This document shows positions 6,798 to 15,977 of a stretch of DNA of 64,000 nt, piece by piece; position 1 is the stretch's first letter, and each line of letters opens with the position of its first letter. A program made the translations under genes and the position numbers. The DNA comes from CAWGET01 sp963821715 (lineage in GTDB: Bacteria > Bacteroidota > Ignavibacteria > Ignavibacteriales > Melioribacteraceae), in assembly GCA_963821715.1 (NCBI GenBank), contig CAWGET010000001.1, positions 186,001 through 250,000 of the forward strand. The letters are read 5' to 3'. The notes under the pieces are model-generated. The model was not told where the DNA came from. It did not search any database and saw only the letters and a program-made list of their open reading frames with translations.

Positions 6798-9638
6798 ATG
6801 AAGAAAATTACACTCCTTATATTTACTCTTTTAATTATATCAAATTCAATATTTTTACAAACTTCCAAAGACGACAAACCCGCTGAACTTTTTTCTTCAG
6901 AAACTTTTAACGGATTAAATTTCAGAAATATCGGTCCGGCTTTAACTTCGGGAAGAATCTCCGATATCGCTGTAAACCCTGAAAATCCTAACGAATATTT
7001 TGTAGCTGCAGCGTCGGGCGGAGTATGGAAAACTACAAACTCCGGAATTACATTCAAACCTATTTTTGACGACCAAGGTTCATACTCTATCGGATGTATT
7101 ACAATCGATCCGGAAAATCCAAATGTGGTTTGGGTTGGAACCGGCGAGAATAACAGTCAAAGAAGCGTTTCATACGGCGACGGAATTTATCTTTCTAAAG
7201 ACGGTGGAAATACCTGGAAAAATATGGGGTTAAAAAAATCGGAGCATATAGCGAAGATCTTAATTCATCCAGACAATTCCGATATAATTTTTGTCGCGGC
7301 TCAAGGCCCGCTTTGGGCTCCGGGGGGAGACAGAGGACTTTACAAGACGACGGATGGCGGTAAAACCTGGGAACAAATTTTATCTATCAGCGAAAATACA
7401 GGCGTAACAGATATTGCAATGGATCCGAGAAATCCTGACGTTCTTTATGCTGCTTCGTATCAAAGAAGAAGACATGTATGGACTTTGATAAACGGAGGAC
7501 CGGAATCGACTATTTATAAATCCTCCGACGGTGGTGAAAATTGGGAGAAGATTGAAAAAGGTTTGCCATCAGAAGGTAAAGGAAGAATCGGGCTTGCCGT
7601 TTCTCCAGTCGATCCCGATGTAGTTTATGCAATTGTTGAAGCGGCTGATAACAAAGGCGGATTTTTCAGATCTACAAACCGAGGAGCTTCTTGGGAAAAG
7701 ATGAACGATTATATAGCCAGCAGTCCGCAATATTATCATGAAATTTTCGCCGATCCAAAAAATGCGGATCGCGTTTATTCTCTTGACACTTACAGCCGCG
7801 TAACTAACGACGGTGGAAAAACTTTTGAGAGATTAGGATTAAAAAATCGTCACGTGGACGACCACGCACTTTGGATTGATCCTGAAAATAACGAGCATTT
7901 ACTTATCGGAGGCGACGGCGGAGTTTATGAAACTTACGATGGCGGGGAAACATGGGATTTCAAAGCAAACCTTCCCGTAACTCAGTTTTATAAAATGGCG
8001 ATTGACAACGACAAACCTTTCTACAATGTTTATGGCGGAACACAAGATAATTATACACTCGGCGGTCCGGCGCAGACATTGAGCGAAGAAGGGATTGTAA
8101 ACTCGGATTGGTTTACGGTTAAAGGCGGGGACGGTTTTCAGCCGGCGGTCGATCCCGAAAATCCTGATATAGTTTATGCTGAATCCCAATACGGTTGGAT
8201 TGGGCGCTTCGATAAAAAAAGCGGCGGGATTATCGGCATTAAACCATTTGAAGAAAAAGATGAAGACGCTTATAGATGGAATTGGGATTCTCCTTTCTTC
8301 ATCAGTCCGCACTCAAACACGAGATTATATTTCGCTTCTAACAAAGTTTTTAAAAGCGAAGACAGAGGAAATTCCTGGACGAAAATCAGCGAAGATCTTA
8401 GCCGACAGATTGACAGAAATAAATTGGAAGTCATGGGGAAAGTCTGGAGTGTTGACGCAGTTTCTAAAAACGCATCAACATCTATTTATGGCAATATTGT
8501 TTCGCTTGCCGAATCTCCCTTGCAGGAAGGTCTGCTCTATGCCGGAACGGACGACGGATTAATACAGGTAACTGAAAACGGTGGAGAAACCTGGGAAAAA
8601 ATATCTAATTTCGGTAATGTTCCGGAGTTTTCGTATGTCAGCGATATTTTCCCCTCACGGAATTTTAAAGACAGAGTTTATGCCGCGTTCGATAATCATA
8701 AAAAAGGAGATTTTAAACCATACATTTTGCGCAGCGATGACAAAGGAAATAGTTGGAAATCCGTTGCTTCCGATCTTCCTGACAGCGGTTACGTTCACGT
8801 AATTGTTGAGGATTTTGAAGATCCCCATCTTCTTTTTGCCGGAACGGAATTTGGAGTTTTCTTTACGAATGACGGCGGTAAAAAATGGATTCAGCTTAAA
8901 GGCGGCTTACCTACAATAGCGGTAATGGATTTAAAACTTCATAAAGAAGAAAAGGATCTCGTCCTCGCTACATTCGGCAGAGGTTTTTATGTGCTGGATG
9001 ATTACACGGCGCTTCGATCTGTAGATAAAGAACTTCTTCAAAAAGATAATTACATTTTCCCCGTTTCGGATGCGCTTATGTATGTGCAGACTAATCTGGG
9101 AACCGGCTCGCAAGGCGCTTCCTACTTTACGTCGGAAAATCCTCCTTACGGGGCTGTATTTACTTACTATCTGAAAGACGAAATAAAAAAGAAAAAAGAG
9201 CAGAGACGGGAAAAAGAAAAAGAGCTTATTGAAAATGGCGGATTGATTGATTATCCGGCGTTTGATCAATTACGGGAAGAAGATTTGGAGCGCGATCCAT
9301 ATCTGCTATTCACCATTGAAGACGCTGATGGAAATTTCATACGACAGTTAAACTCATCACCGAAAAAAGGTATAAACAGAGTAAACTGGGATTTGAAATA
9401 TCCTTCGCTTAATCCGGTTACAAGCGTTCCGGATGACCCGTTCAAGAATAATAGAAGCAGTTTTCACGCGCTGCCGGGAGAATACAAGGTAACAATGCAC
9501 AAAAGCGTGGACGGCGAAATTACTGAGCTTTATGGTCCGGTTTCCTTTTCCGTTAAGCCTTTGAATAATTCAACTTTGCCCGCGGAAAATAAAGCCGCTG
9601 CGGCAGCGTTTCATCAGAGAATTAAACGAATTGAATAG
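6798..9638 (+). CDS. Secreted BNR/VPS10-like beta-propeller protein, main part (frameshifted before its C-terminus)
   Basis: 946 residues: a signal peptide (MKKITLLIFTLLIISNSIFLQ) and then many BNR/sortilin-type blades. Each blade carries the S/T-x-DGG-x-TW Asp-box (for example SKDGGNTWKN, TTDGGKTWEQ, SSDGGENWEK, TYDGGETWDF, TENGGETWEK). Blades span about residues 40-720, followed by a linker rich in charged residues and an FlgD-like beta domain. This architecture is common in Bacteroidota as a 1,050-1,080 residue 'VPS10/glycosyl hydrolase-like' family of unproven activity. The frame ends in TAG at 9636, but the family's helical C-terminus continues in another frame (next entry). An extra T in the GCGTTTCATC context near 9610 explains the break. 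Confidence 0.85.
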   Translation: MKKITLLIFTLLIISNSIFLQTSKDDKPAELFSSETFNGLNFRNIGPALTSGRISDIAVNPENPNEYFVAAASGGVWKTTNSGITFKPIFDDQGSYSIGCITIDPENPNVVWVGTGENNSQRSVSYGDGIYLSKDGGNTWKNMGLKKSEHIAKILIHPDNSDIIFVAAQGPLWAPGGDRGLYKTTDGGKTWEQILSISENTGVTDIAMDPRNPDVLYAASYQRRRHVWTLINGGPESTIYKSSDGGENWEKIEKGLPSEGKGRIGLAVSPVDPDVVYAIVEAADNKGGFFRSTNRGASWEKMNDYIASSPQYYHEIFADPKNADRVYSLDTYSRVTNDGGKTFERLGLKNRHVDDHALWIDPENNEHLLIGGDGGVYETYDGGETWDFKANLPVTQFYKMAIDNDKPFYNVYGGTQDNYTLGGPAQTLSEEGIVNSDWFTVKGGDGFQPAVDPENPDIVYAESQYGWIGRFDKKSGGIIGIKPFEEKDEDAYRWNWDSPFFISPHSNTRLYFASNKVFKSEDRGNSWTKISEDLSRQIDRNKLEVMGKVWSVDAVSKNASTSIYGNIVSLAESPLQEGLLYAGTDDGLIQVTENGGETWEKISNFGNVPEFSYVSDIFPSRNFKDRVYAAFDNHKKGDFKPYILRSDDKGNSWKSVASDLPDSGYVHVIVEDFEDPHLLFAGTEFGVFFTNDGGKKWIQLKGGLPTIAVMDLKLHKEEKDLVLATFGRGFYVLDDYTALRSVDKELLQKDNYIFPVSDALMYVQTNLGTGSQGASYFTSENPPYGAVFTYYLKDEIKKKKEQRREKEKELIENGGLIDYPAFDQLREEDLERDPYLLFTIEDADGNFIRQLNSSPKKGINRVNWDLKYPSLNPVTSVPDDPFKNNRSSFHALPGEYKVTMHKSVDGEITELYGPVSFSVKPLNNSTLPAENKAAAAAFHQRIKRIE

Positions 9639-10062
9639 AGCTGTTTCGGGAACGGTTAGAGCGGCAAACGATGCTCTGGAAAATATTGGAAAAATTAAAG
9701 AGGCTATAAAGGCATCTTCAAAAAATCCGCTGGATTTGCTGAACAAGGCTAATGAAATTGAAGACGGAATAAACGACGCTATGGTTAAATTAGTCGGGAA
9801 CGAATCCATACGAAAAAGAGATGAAAGCGATCCTCCTTCTATAAATGACAGGATTGAATCTATTTCCTGGGATTTAATTAACACTGCGTCAGCGCCGACA
9901 AGAACACACGAGAAATCATATCAAGTTGCGGTTGAAAAATTCTCCGAAGTTCACAGACGGCTGAAATATTTGATTGAAGTAGAATTGGAAGAATTAAAAA
10001 ATATGATGGAAGACGCAAAAGCTCCCTGGACTCCGGGAAGATTTCCCGATTGGAAGCAGTGA
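9613..10062 (+). pseudogene. C-terminal part of the BNR/VPS10-like protein, in a shifted frame
   Basis: From about 9610 the frame one base later encodes the expected family C-terminus. It reads as a coiled, charged helical segment (IRELNELNRAVSG, AIKASSKNPLDLLNKANEIE, PPSINDRIESI), then LKYLIEVELEELKNMMED and the hallmark APWTPGRFPDWKQ end. It has no start codon with a ribosome-binding site of its own; the first in-frame start is a TTG at 9631 inside the upstream gene. The simplest reading is one gene, 6798-10062, of about 1,087 residues interrupted by one extra nucleotide. That may be a real mutation, a sequencing error, or less likely a programmed +1 shift on TTT-C. Confidence 0.85.
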
Positions 10063-10080
10063 CAAGTAATTATTGAAATC

Positions 10081-10126
10081 AGAGACGTTGCAACTTATAG
10101 ATCTTTTCTAAACTTGCAGCGTCTCT
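10081..10126. repeat. GAGACG...CGTCTC hairpin, copy 1; likely terminator of the BNR gene
   Basis: AGAGACGTTGCAA (10081-10093) pairs with TTGCAGCGTCTCT (10114-10126) with a single G-T wobble and a 20-nt loop, 18 nt after the stop at 10062. The same arm sequence recurs at 34116, 58168 and 62699, so this is a member of a dispersed palindromic family that here sits at a gene end. Confidence 0.65.
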
Positions 10127-10416
10127 ATTTACGAAATGAATCAAGATAGAACCTTTTAATTTATTTAAACATCGCGGGATTTTGGGTAAGACTTTACGGG
10201 TCTTGGTGAAGACAATTCTCAGAACAATACAATTTCGTCAAAGAATTTCACAATGGCTCAAAGGAAACCAATCAGCCACTTAATCAATTCTCCTAATCGT
10301 TTTATCAATTCATCAATTCATAAATGCGTAAAATTGGTAAATCCGATTACCTGCGTTTCATCTTGATAAAAATGCTTTTTTTCGATATTTTGATTTAGAA
10401 ACTTACCTGAGAAAGC
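10127..10416. other. Spacer before nfeD
   Basis: No gene is visible. A small hairpin GGTAA/TTACC lies at 10336-10351 and an approximate -7 sequence (GATATTTTGA) lies shortly before the nfeD start. The latter is one T short of TAnnTTTG, so a promoter is plausible but not established. Confidence 0.35.
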
Positions 10417-11694
10417 ATGCGAATTTTATCCCACATATTTATTTCCTTTGTTATAATTTCATCGGTATTTGCAAGTGAAAATAAAGTTGTTGTGATAACA
10501 TTAGATGGCGCAATTAATCCTGCTTCTGCCGATTATCTGGAATGGGGAATGGAGAAGGCCCTGGATGAAAACGCAGAAGCGCTTATCTTCAAACTAAATA
10601 CTCCGGGCGGATTATTGAAATCTACACGCACAATGGTTTCACTCATGCTAGAATCCCGAATTCCTGTTATCGTTTATGTATCACCTGCGGGCGCGCAGGC
10701 TGCTTCTGCAGGAGTTTTTATAACTATGGCTTCACACATTGCGGTTATGGCGCCCGGCACAAATATCGGCGCCGCTCATCCGGTCTCGCTTCAAGGTCAG
10801 CAGGATTCCGTTATGTCGGAAAAATCGACAAACGATGCAGCCGCTTTTATTCGATCAATTTCTGAAAAACGAGATCGCAATATTGAATGGGGAGAAGAAG
10901 CGGTTCGCAAATCTATTTCAATAACTGAGACAGAAGCGGTGGAATTGAATGTAATTAATTTTATTTCGAAAAACCTTCAGGATTTGCTCGACCGCGTCGA
11001 CGGTATGCAGGTTGCAACTATCGAAGGCGAAAAAACGTTAAATACAGCAAACGCCGAGATTATTTATTATGATATGCGAATTCAACATAAATTTCTTAGT
11101 ATTCTCAGCGATCCTAACATAGCTTACATTTTATTTATGCTGGGAATTTACGGATTGCTTTTTGAGCTATACAGCCCGGGCGCGATATTCCCAGGAGTTG
11201 TGGGAGTTATAAGTTTAGTACTTGCTTTCTACTCGCTGAATACCTTGCCGATAAATTATGCCGGATTAGCATTAATAATATTATCTATAATCTTGTTTAT
11301 CTTAGAAATTAAAGTCGTAAGTTACGGAATGTTGTCAGTCGGCGGCGTTATCTCACTAATTTTAGGTTCATTTATGTTAATCGACGTAGATTCAACATTG
11401 CAGGCGGTGGCCATTTCCTGGCAGCTAATACTTTTAGTAGCGGCTCTCACGCTCGTCTTTTTCGTTTTCGCCATCGGTTACGGAATGAAAGCGATGAAAC
11501 GGCAACCCACAACAGGTTATGAAGGTATTATCGGTGAAATCGGTGAAGCAGTAAGCGAATTAAATCCGAAAGGTCAGGTGAGAGTACACGGTGAAATCTG
11601 GTCAGCCGAAAGTTTTGAAGAGACTATTCTATCCGGCTCAAAAGTTAAAGTGGAAGGAATTAATAATTTGAAATTAAAAGTTCGTAAAATATAA
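10417..11694 (+). CDS. nfeD: NfeD-family membrane serine protease (long form)
   Basis: 425 residues. A signal peptide (about 1-19) is followed by a ClpP/crotonase-like protease domain (about 22-215). It contains LKLNTPGG-type sequence (FKLNTPGGLL) and the nucleophile region GAQAASAGVFI, in which the serine is catalytic, with a downstream lysine expected as its partner. Four or five membrane helices follow (about 225-345), and the C-terminus is a small OB-fold NfeD domain. In archaeal and bacterial homologues NfeD cleaves the C-terminus of its stomatin/slipin partner. The adjacent gene is exactly such a slipin, 27 nt downstream, which supports the assignment. Confidence 0.93.
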   Translation: MRILSHIFISFVIISSVFASENKVVVITLDGAINPASADYLEWGMEKALDENAEALIFKLNTPGGLLKSTRTMVSLMLESRIPVIVYVSPAGAQAASAGVFITMASHIAVMAPGTNIGAAHPVSLQGQQDSVMSEKSTNDAAAFIRSISEKRDRNIEWGEEAVRKSISITETEAVELNVINFISKNLQDLLDRVDGMQVATIEGEKTLNTANAEIIYYDMRIQHKFLSILSDPNIAYILFMLGIYGLLFELYSPGAIFPGVVGVISLVLAFYSLNTLPINYAGLALIILSIILFILEIKVVSYGMLSVGGVISLILGSFMLIDVDSTLQAVAISWQLILLVAALTLVFFVFAIGYGMKAMKRQPTTGYEGIIGEIGEAVSELNPKGQVRVHGEIWSAESFEETILSGSKVKVEGINNLKLKVRKI

Positions 11695-11721
11695 TTTATA
11701 AAAATCCTTAAGGGGGATTAA

Positions 11722-12492
11722 ATGCCGGCAATTCCATTATTTACTTTGGTCGCAGTTTTTTTTATCCTATTTATATTGATGAATTCAATTCGTATTCTTA
11801 AAGAATATGAACGTGGAGTTATTTTCAGGCTTGGAAGATTGGTACAGACAAAAGGTCCCGGGGTAATTTTTCTTATTCCGATCGTTGATCGTATTGTTAA
11901 AGTAAGTCTTCGCACAATTGTAATGGATGTTCCTACTCAGGACGTGATAACAAAAGATAACGTTTCTCTGAAAGTCAACGCAGTTGTTTACTTCCGGGTG
12001 CTTCAGGCGGAAAAAGCGATTGTTGAGGTTGAAGATTATTTGATGGCGACTTCTCAATTATCTCAGACTACATTGAGAAGCGTTTTGGGTCAATCCCAGC
12101 TTGATGAATTACTTGCGGAGAGGGATAAGATCAATCAGGAACTGCAGTTGATAATTGATCATCAAACGGAACCCTGGGGAATTAAAGTATCGAATGTTGA
12201 AGTGAAACATGTTGATCTTCCTATTGAAATGCAGCGCGCGATGGCAAGACAGGCCGAAGCCGAAAGAGAAAGACGCGCAAAAGTAATTCACGCGGAAGGA
12301 GAATTTCAGGCGAGCCAGCGTTTATCAGAAGCAGCCGAAATTATGAGTGCTCAGCCGTCGGCGCTTCAGTTAAGATATTTACAGACGCTGAATGAAATCT
12401 CATCGGAAAATAACACAACTGTCGTTTTCCCGATACCGATTGATCTATTGACGCCGTTTATGAAATTATTACAGAAAGAGGAAAATAAATAA
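11722..12492 (+). CDS. Slipin (stomatin-like SPFH/band 7 protein)
   Basis: 256 residues: one N-terminal membrane helix (about 5-22), then an SPFH/band 7 domain starting at IRILKEYERGVIFRLGR, with the slipin words GPGVIFLIPIVDR and VPTQDVITKDNVSLKVNAVVY. A coiled-coil with MARQAEAERERRAKVI follows, then a hydrophobic C-terminus (VVFPIPIDLL) of the sort NfeD proteases cut. It scaffolds membrane microdomains. GGGGGATTAA precedes the ATG and it follows nfeD closely, an arrangement conserved in many phyla. Confidence 0.95.
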   Translation: MPAIPLFTLVAVFFILFILMNSIRILKEYERGVIFRLGRLVQTKGPGVIFLIPIVDRIVKVSLRTIVMDVPTQDVITKDNVSLKVNAVVYFRVLQAEKAIVEVEDYLMATSQLSQTTLRSVLGQSQLDELLAERDKINQELQLIIDHQTEPWGIKVSNVEVKHVDLPIEMQRAMARQAEAERERRAKVIHAEGEFQASQRLSEAAEIMSAQPSALQLRYLQTLNEISSENNTTVVFPIPIDLLTPFMKLLQKEENK

Positions 12493-12509
12493 CAAATAAA
12501 GGAGCGGTA

Positions 12510-12947
12510 ATGATAGCCACTGTTCAGGAAATTATTGATAAAAAGGGTTCGGATATTTTTTCGGTCGAAAAAGATAGTAAAGTTTTTGATGCATTGGGAT
12601 TAATGGCCGAAAAAGGGATCGGAGCTGTTCTTGTAACCGATAACTATGAAGTAGTCGGAATTTTCTCGGAAAGGGATTATGCGCGTAAAGTAATACTCGA
12701 GGGAAAATCTTCCAAAGATACCCCGGTTAAGGATATAATGTCGGGGAATGTTGTTTATGTTACGCCTAACAGAACAGCGGAAGAATGTATGGCCTTGATG
12801 ATTGATAAAAGAATAAGACATTTACCCGTCTATAAAGATAAAGAATTAGCCGGATTAATTTCTATAGGCGATGTTGTAAAGGCTGTTATAAACGAAAAAC
12901 AGTACGCAATTAAAGAATTGGAAAATTACATAATTGGAAGGCGTTAA
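12510..12947 (+). CDS. Tandem CBS-domain protein
   Basis: 145 residues consisting of one Bateman module: two CBS motifs (about 15-65 and 80-135), with GIGAVLVTDNYEVVGIFSERD in the first and RIRHLPVYKDKELAGLISIGD in the second. Such pairs bind adenine nucleotides or related ligands and usually regulate a partner protein. As a stand-alone protein it could sense energy state for the nfeD-slipin set. It lies 17 nt after the slipin stop with GGAGCGGTA before the ATG. Confidence 0.93.
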   Translation: MIATVQEIIDKKGSDIFSVEKDSKVFDALGLMAEKGIGAVLVTDNYEVVGIFSERDYARKVILEGKSSKDTPVKDIMSGNVVYVTPNRTAEECMALMIDKRIRHLPVYKDKELAGLISIGDVVKAVINEKQYAIKELENYIIGRR

Positions 12948-12970
12948 ATACCAATAAAAATGAGGGCGCT

Positions 12971-13444
12971 ATGAACAAAAAAACTAAAAGCCGGGTAACA
13001 ACCGGTTTGATTGTGGGCGGAACGCTCGGAAGTCTGCTCGTATATTTTTTATCTCCAAAACGAAGACAGTTTAATGAAGATGTAAAAAATAATGTAAACA
13101 GCTACTACGGAAAAGCAAAACAAAAAGGGGAACATGTTTTTGCCGATACAAAAGTAACTGTGGATAAACTAAAAACAAAAACTGAAAAATTGTCGAATTT
13201 TCTTAGAAAATATGCTGCAGGTGATTACGACGGAACGATAGAAAAAATTGAAGGTGAAATTAAAACCGTTAGATCCGCTCTCAATAAGGCTTATGAAACT
13301 TATCAGTCGCAAATTAAAAAGAGAGAAGAGGGGGACGAAAACATTAGCGGTGAAGCTCCGTTGAAAGAAAATGAAGAAGAGAATTTCAATGAATTTGAAG
13401 ACGAAACCCTGCCGAAACATGTGGGAATGAAAAAAAGAGAATAG
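12971..13444 (+). CDS. YtxH-family membrane-anchored protein
   Basis: 157 residues: a glycine-rich N-terminal helix with the YtxH pattern TTGLIVGGTLGSLLVYFLSPKR (residues about 10-31), then a long charged amphipathic coiled-coil region and an acidic tail. YtxH proteins are small envelope/stress-linked proteins of unknown mechanism. GAGGGCGCT directly precedes the ATG. It is probably the last gene of the nfeD-slipin-CBS operon. Confidence 0.8.
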   Translation: MNKKTKSRVTTGLIVGGTLGSLLVYFLSPKRRQFNEDVKNNVNSYYGKAKQKGEHVFADTKVTVDKLKTKTEKLSNFLRKYAAGDYDGTIEKIEGEIKTVRSALNKAYETYQSQIKKREEGDENISGEAPLKENEEENFNEFEDETLPKHVGMKKRE

Positions 13445-13604
13445 ATTTTTAGAACAGTTTATCATTGCATAATAAGCCGTCGATAGACGAATAAAGTGGT
13501 TGAATTTGTTACGAAAATTAACGCATTAGCGTCTATAATTTAATTGTATCTTTTTGGATAAACTTATTTCAGTTGCATTATTAATTAGTAATGATTAAAA
13601 AATA

Positions 13605-14246
13605 ATGAAAAATAATCTTGGCGAAATACGAAGGGAATATCTTCAAAAAACCTTAAGCAAAGATGACGTTGACGATAATCCGGTAAAGCAGTTTAATTCC
13701 TGGTTTGATGAAGCCGGAGAATGCGAAGTTGAGGATTTGACCGCGATGACTTTGGCTACTTCCGGCAGAGACGGACGTATTTCAGCGCGGACGGTTCTTC
13801 TTAAAAATGTGGAAGAAGAGGGATTTACATTCTTTACAAATTATGAAAGTAGGAAAGGAAAAGAATTGGAAGAAAATCCCAACGCCGCTGTAGTATTCTA
13901 CTGGCGGGAAATGGAACGTCAAGTCAGAATAGAAGGGAAAGTGCAGAAGACTTCAGAAGAAGAATCGGATATTTATTTTAAAAGCCGTCCGCGCGGAAGC
14001 AAGCTAAGCGCTGCGATATCGGCGCAAAGCGGAGAAGTTCCGGATAGAAATTTCCTGATGAAACTTAGGAACGATTTGGAAACGGAGTTAAAGGGAAAAG
14101 AAATTCCGCGTCCGACAAATTGGGGCGGCTACACAATAATTCCGGAACGTTTTGAATTTTGGCAGGGAAGAGAAAACCGTTTGCACGACAGAATTGAATA
14201 CCGGTATGAAGATGGTAAATGGAAGATTAGGAGGTTGGCACCGTAA
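13605..14246 (+). CDS. pdxH: Pyridoxamine 5'-phosphate oxidase
   Basis: 213 residues, the normal length. The FMN-binding split barrel and family motifs are clear: RREY near the N-terminus, DPVKQF-like NPVKQFNSWFDEA, SGRDGRISARTVLLK, the FMN-phosphate region FFTNYESRKGKELEENP, VRIEGKV, SRPRGSKLSAAISAQS and the PLP-binding C-terminal FWQGRENRLHDR ... WKIRRLAP. The enzyme oxidises pyridoxine or pyridoxamine 5'-phosphate to PLP. It is relevant here because two PLP racemases are encoded later in the window. Convergent with nuoN. Confidence 0.97.
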   Translation: MKNNLGEIRREYLQKTLSKDDVDDNPVKQFNSWFDEAGECEVEDLTAMTLATSGRDGRISARTVLLKNVEEEGFTFFTNYESRKGKELEENPNAAVVFYWREMERQVRIEGKVQKTSEEESDIYFKSRPRGSKLSAAISAQSGEVPDRNFLMKLRNDLETELKGKEIPRPTNWGGYTIIPERFEFWQGRENRLHDRIEYRYEDGKWKIRRLAP

Positions 14247-14395
14247 ATAAAAATTTATTCGCTATAAATACTAAGTTTAGATGGGAGTTACTATTTTATG
14301 GTTGCCGATCATAACCCTTCAATTCATAGAAGGAAGAATAGATGAGTAAGCAGTAGTTTTTCGCTCTCACGTTTGACTTTTCAAATCTGACCTAT

Positions 14396-15835
14396 CTAAT
14401 AAACCGTTAACACCATCGATTTGATTACCTGAACTAATCCCGAAGGATAGACGCCGAAGTAAATAAGAAGAATTGTAACAACCGCCATCGCGAATCCTCC
14501 GCCGAATGAGTATGCGGATAGATGAACCGGTTTGTCTTCCTTTTCTTCTGAAGAAAACATTGCGGTTATAATTCTTAAATAATAAAATAAGCCTATAACG
14601 CTGCTGACAACCAAGACAATCGCCAACAGCCACAAGGACGAATTAACGCCCGATGCTACTAAGAAAAATTTACCTACAAATCCGGCGGTTAATGGAATTC
14701 CTGCAAGCGATAACAACATTGCGGAAAAAATTGCCGCAGTCCAGGGTTTCTTCCAAAATAATCCTTTGTAATCGTCAATCGAATCGGCTTCTCTTTCTTT
14801 TGTTGAAAGAACGGTAACGATTCCGAATGTTCCAAGCGTAGTTACAAAATATGCTACGAGATAAAATGTTGCGGCTTCAATTCCACGTTCGCCTCCGGCG
14901 ATAAACGCCACTAACAAATAACCAAGATGAGCGATCGAAGAATAAGCGAGTATCCTTTTAACGTTTTTCTGAAATAGAGCAAGCAGGTTTCCGATAAGCA
15001 TCGACGCTATGGCGATGATGCTGAATATCAATATAATACTTTTGAATTCATATCCATTGACTTCTATAAAAAATCTGAAAAGAAGCGCGAACATTCCTCC
15101 TTTAGAAACTGTAGCTACAAACGCTGTAACCGGAGCGGGCGCTCCTTCGTAAACATCAGGCGTCCACATATGAAATGGAACAACGGCAAGTTTAAATCCT
15201 ATGCCGACTATCATCATTGCGAAACCGGTTATCGATAAAAGCGAGAGATCGATCAGGTTAAGGTTTTCACCGATTACCGAGAATTCCATTGAACCGGTCT
15301 TTGCATAAACAAGCGCCATTCCGAAGAGTAAAAACGCGGAGGAAGCTGCCGCTAAGATTAAATATTTTACTCCGGCTTCAATCGAGAAATCGAGTTTTCT
15401 TAAATAAGAGATCAAAACGTAAAGTGACACAGATAGAACTTCTAACCCAAGAAATATGGAAATAAAATGTGTGCTCAAAACCAAAACGGAAGAACCGAGA
15501 GCGGCTAACAGCATTAAAACGTAATATTCTTCTTTGTTCTCATCCTGTTTCTGAAGGTAATTGTAAGATATAACAACAACTATAAAAGTAGCCGAGAAAA
15601 TTAATCCCAGATAAAAGAGGGAATAACCGTCCACAATAAGCATTGGACTTAACTTACGCGGAGCGAGAGAAGACACTTCAAACAAAGACGCAAAAGCGGC
15701 TCCGAGCCCTGTTAAAGTTAATATATTTGTAAGAAGATGATTTCGCTTTATCGCTATAGTAAGCATTACCAGCACAGCTGAGCCTGCCAATATTATTAAA
15801 GGCAGCAGCGAATAAATATCAGTTCCAGTCAACAA
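14396..15835 (-). CDS. nuoN: NADH-quinone oxidoreductase subunit N
   Basis: 479 residues with about 14 membrane helices, a Mrp-antiporter-like proton channel subunit and the last gene of the complex I operon. Typical features are VPFHMWTPDVYEGAPAPVTAF (about 220-240), the discontinuous helix lysines and AYSSIAHLGYLLV (about 300). A 142-nt spacer separates it from nuoM, wider than elsewhere in the operon, so an internal promoter or processing site is possible, although I see no clear one. Confidence 0.97.
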   Translation of the reverse strand: MLTGTDIYSLLPLIILAGSAVLVMLTIAIKRNHLLTNILTLTGLGAAFASLFEVSSLAPRKLSPMLIVDGYSLFYLGLIFSATFIVVVISYNYLQKQDENKEEYYVLMLLAALGSSVLVLSTHFISIFLGLEVLSVSLYVLISYLRKLDFSIEAGVKYLILAAASSAFLLFGMALVYAKTGSMEFSVIGENLNLIDLSLLSITGFAMMIVGIGFKLAVVPFHMWTPDVYEGAPAPVTAFVATVSKGGMFALLFRFFIEVNGYEFKSIILIFSIIAIASMLIGNLLALFQKNVKRILAYSSIAHLGYLLVAFIAGGERGIEAATFYLVAYFVTTLGTFGIVTVLSTKEREADSIDDYKGLFWKKPWTAAIFSAMLLSLAGIPLTAGFVGKFFLVASGVNSSLWLLAIVLVVSSVIGLFYYLRIITAMFSSEEKEDKPVHLSAYSFGGGFAMAVVTILLIYFGVYPSGLVQVIKSMVLTVY

Positions 15836-15977
15836 TTTTTACCTCCGAAAAACACAACTTTTTATTCATACCGTAATTAACATCCGGATTGATCCGGGTG
15901 AAAAGAAATAACTTCAACTAATTAAACCGTTTCAATAATTAGTCCTTTGGACCACGGTTTACAATTTTATTTAATAA

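Noticed and set aside
7899..8312. 137-codon minus-strand frame inside the BNR gene
   Set aside because: Antisense shadow of the Asp-box repeats; no start signal.
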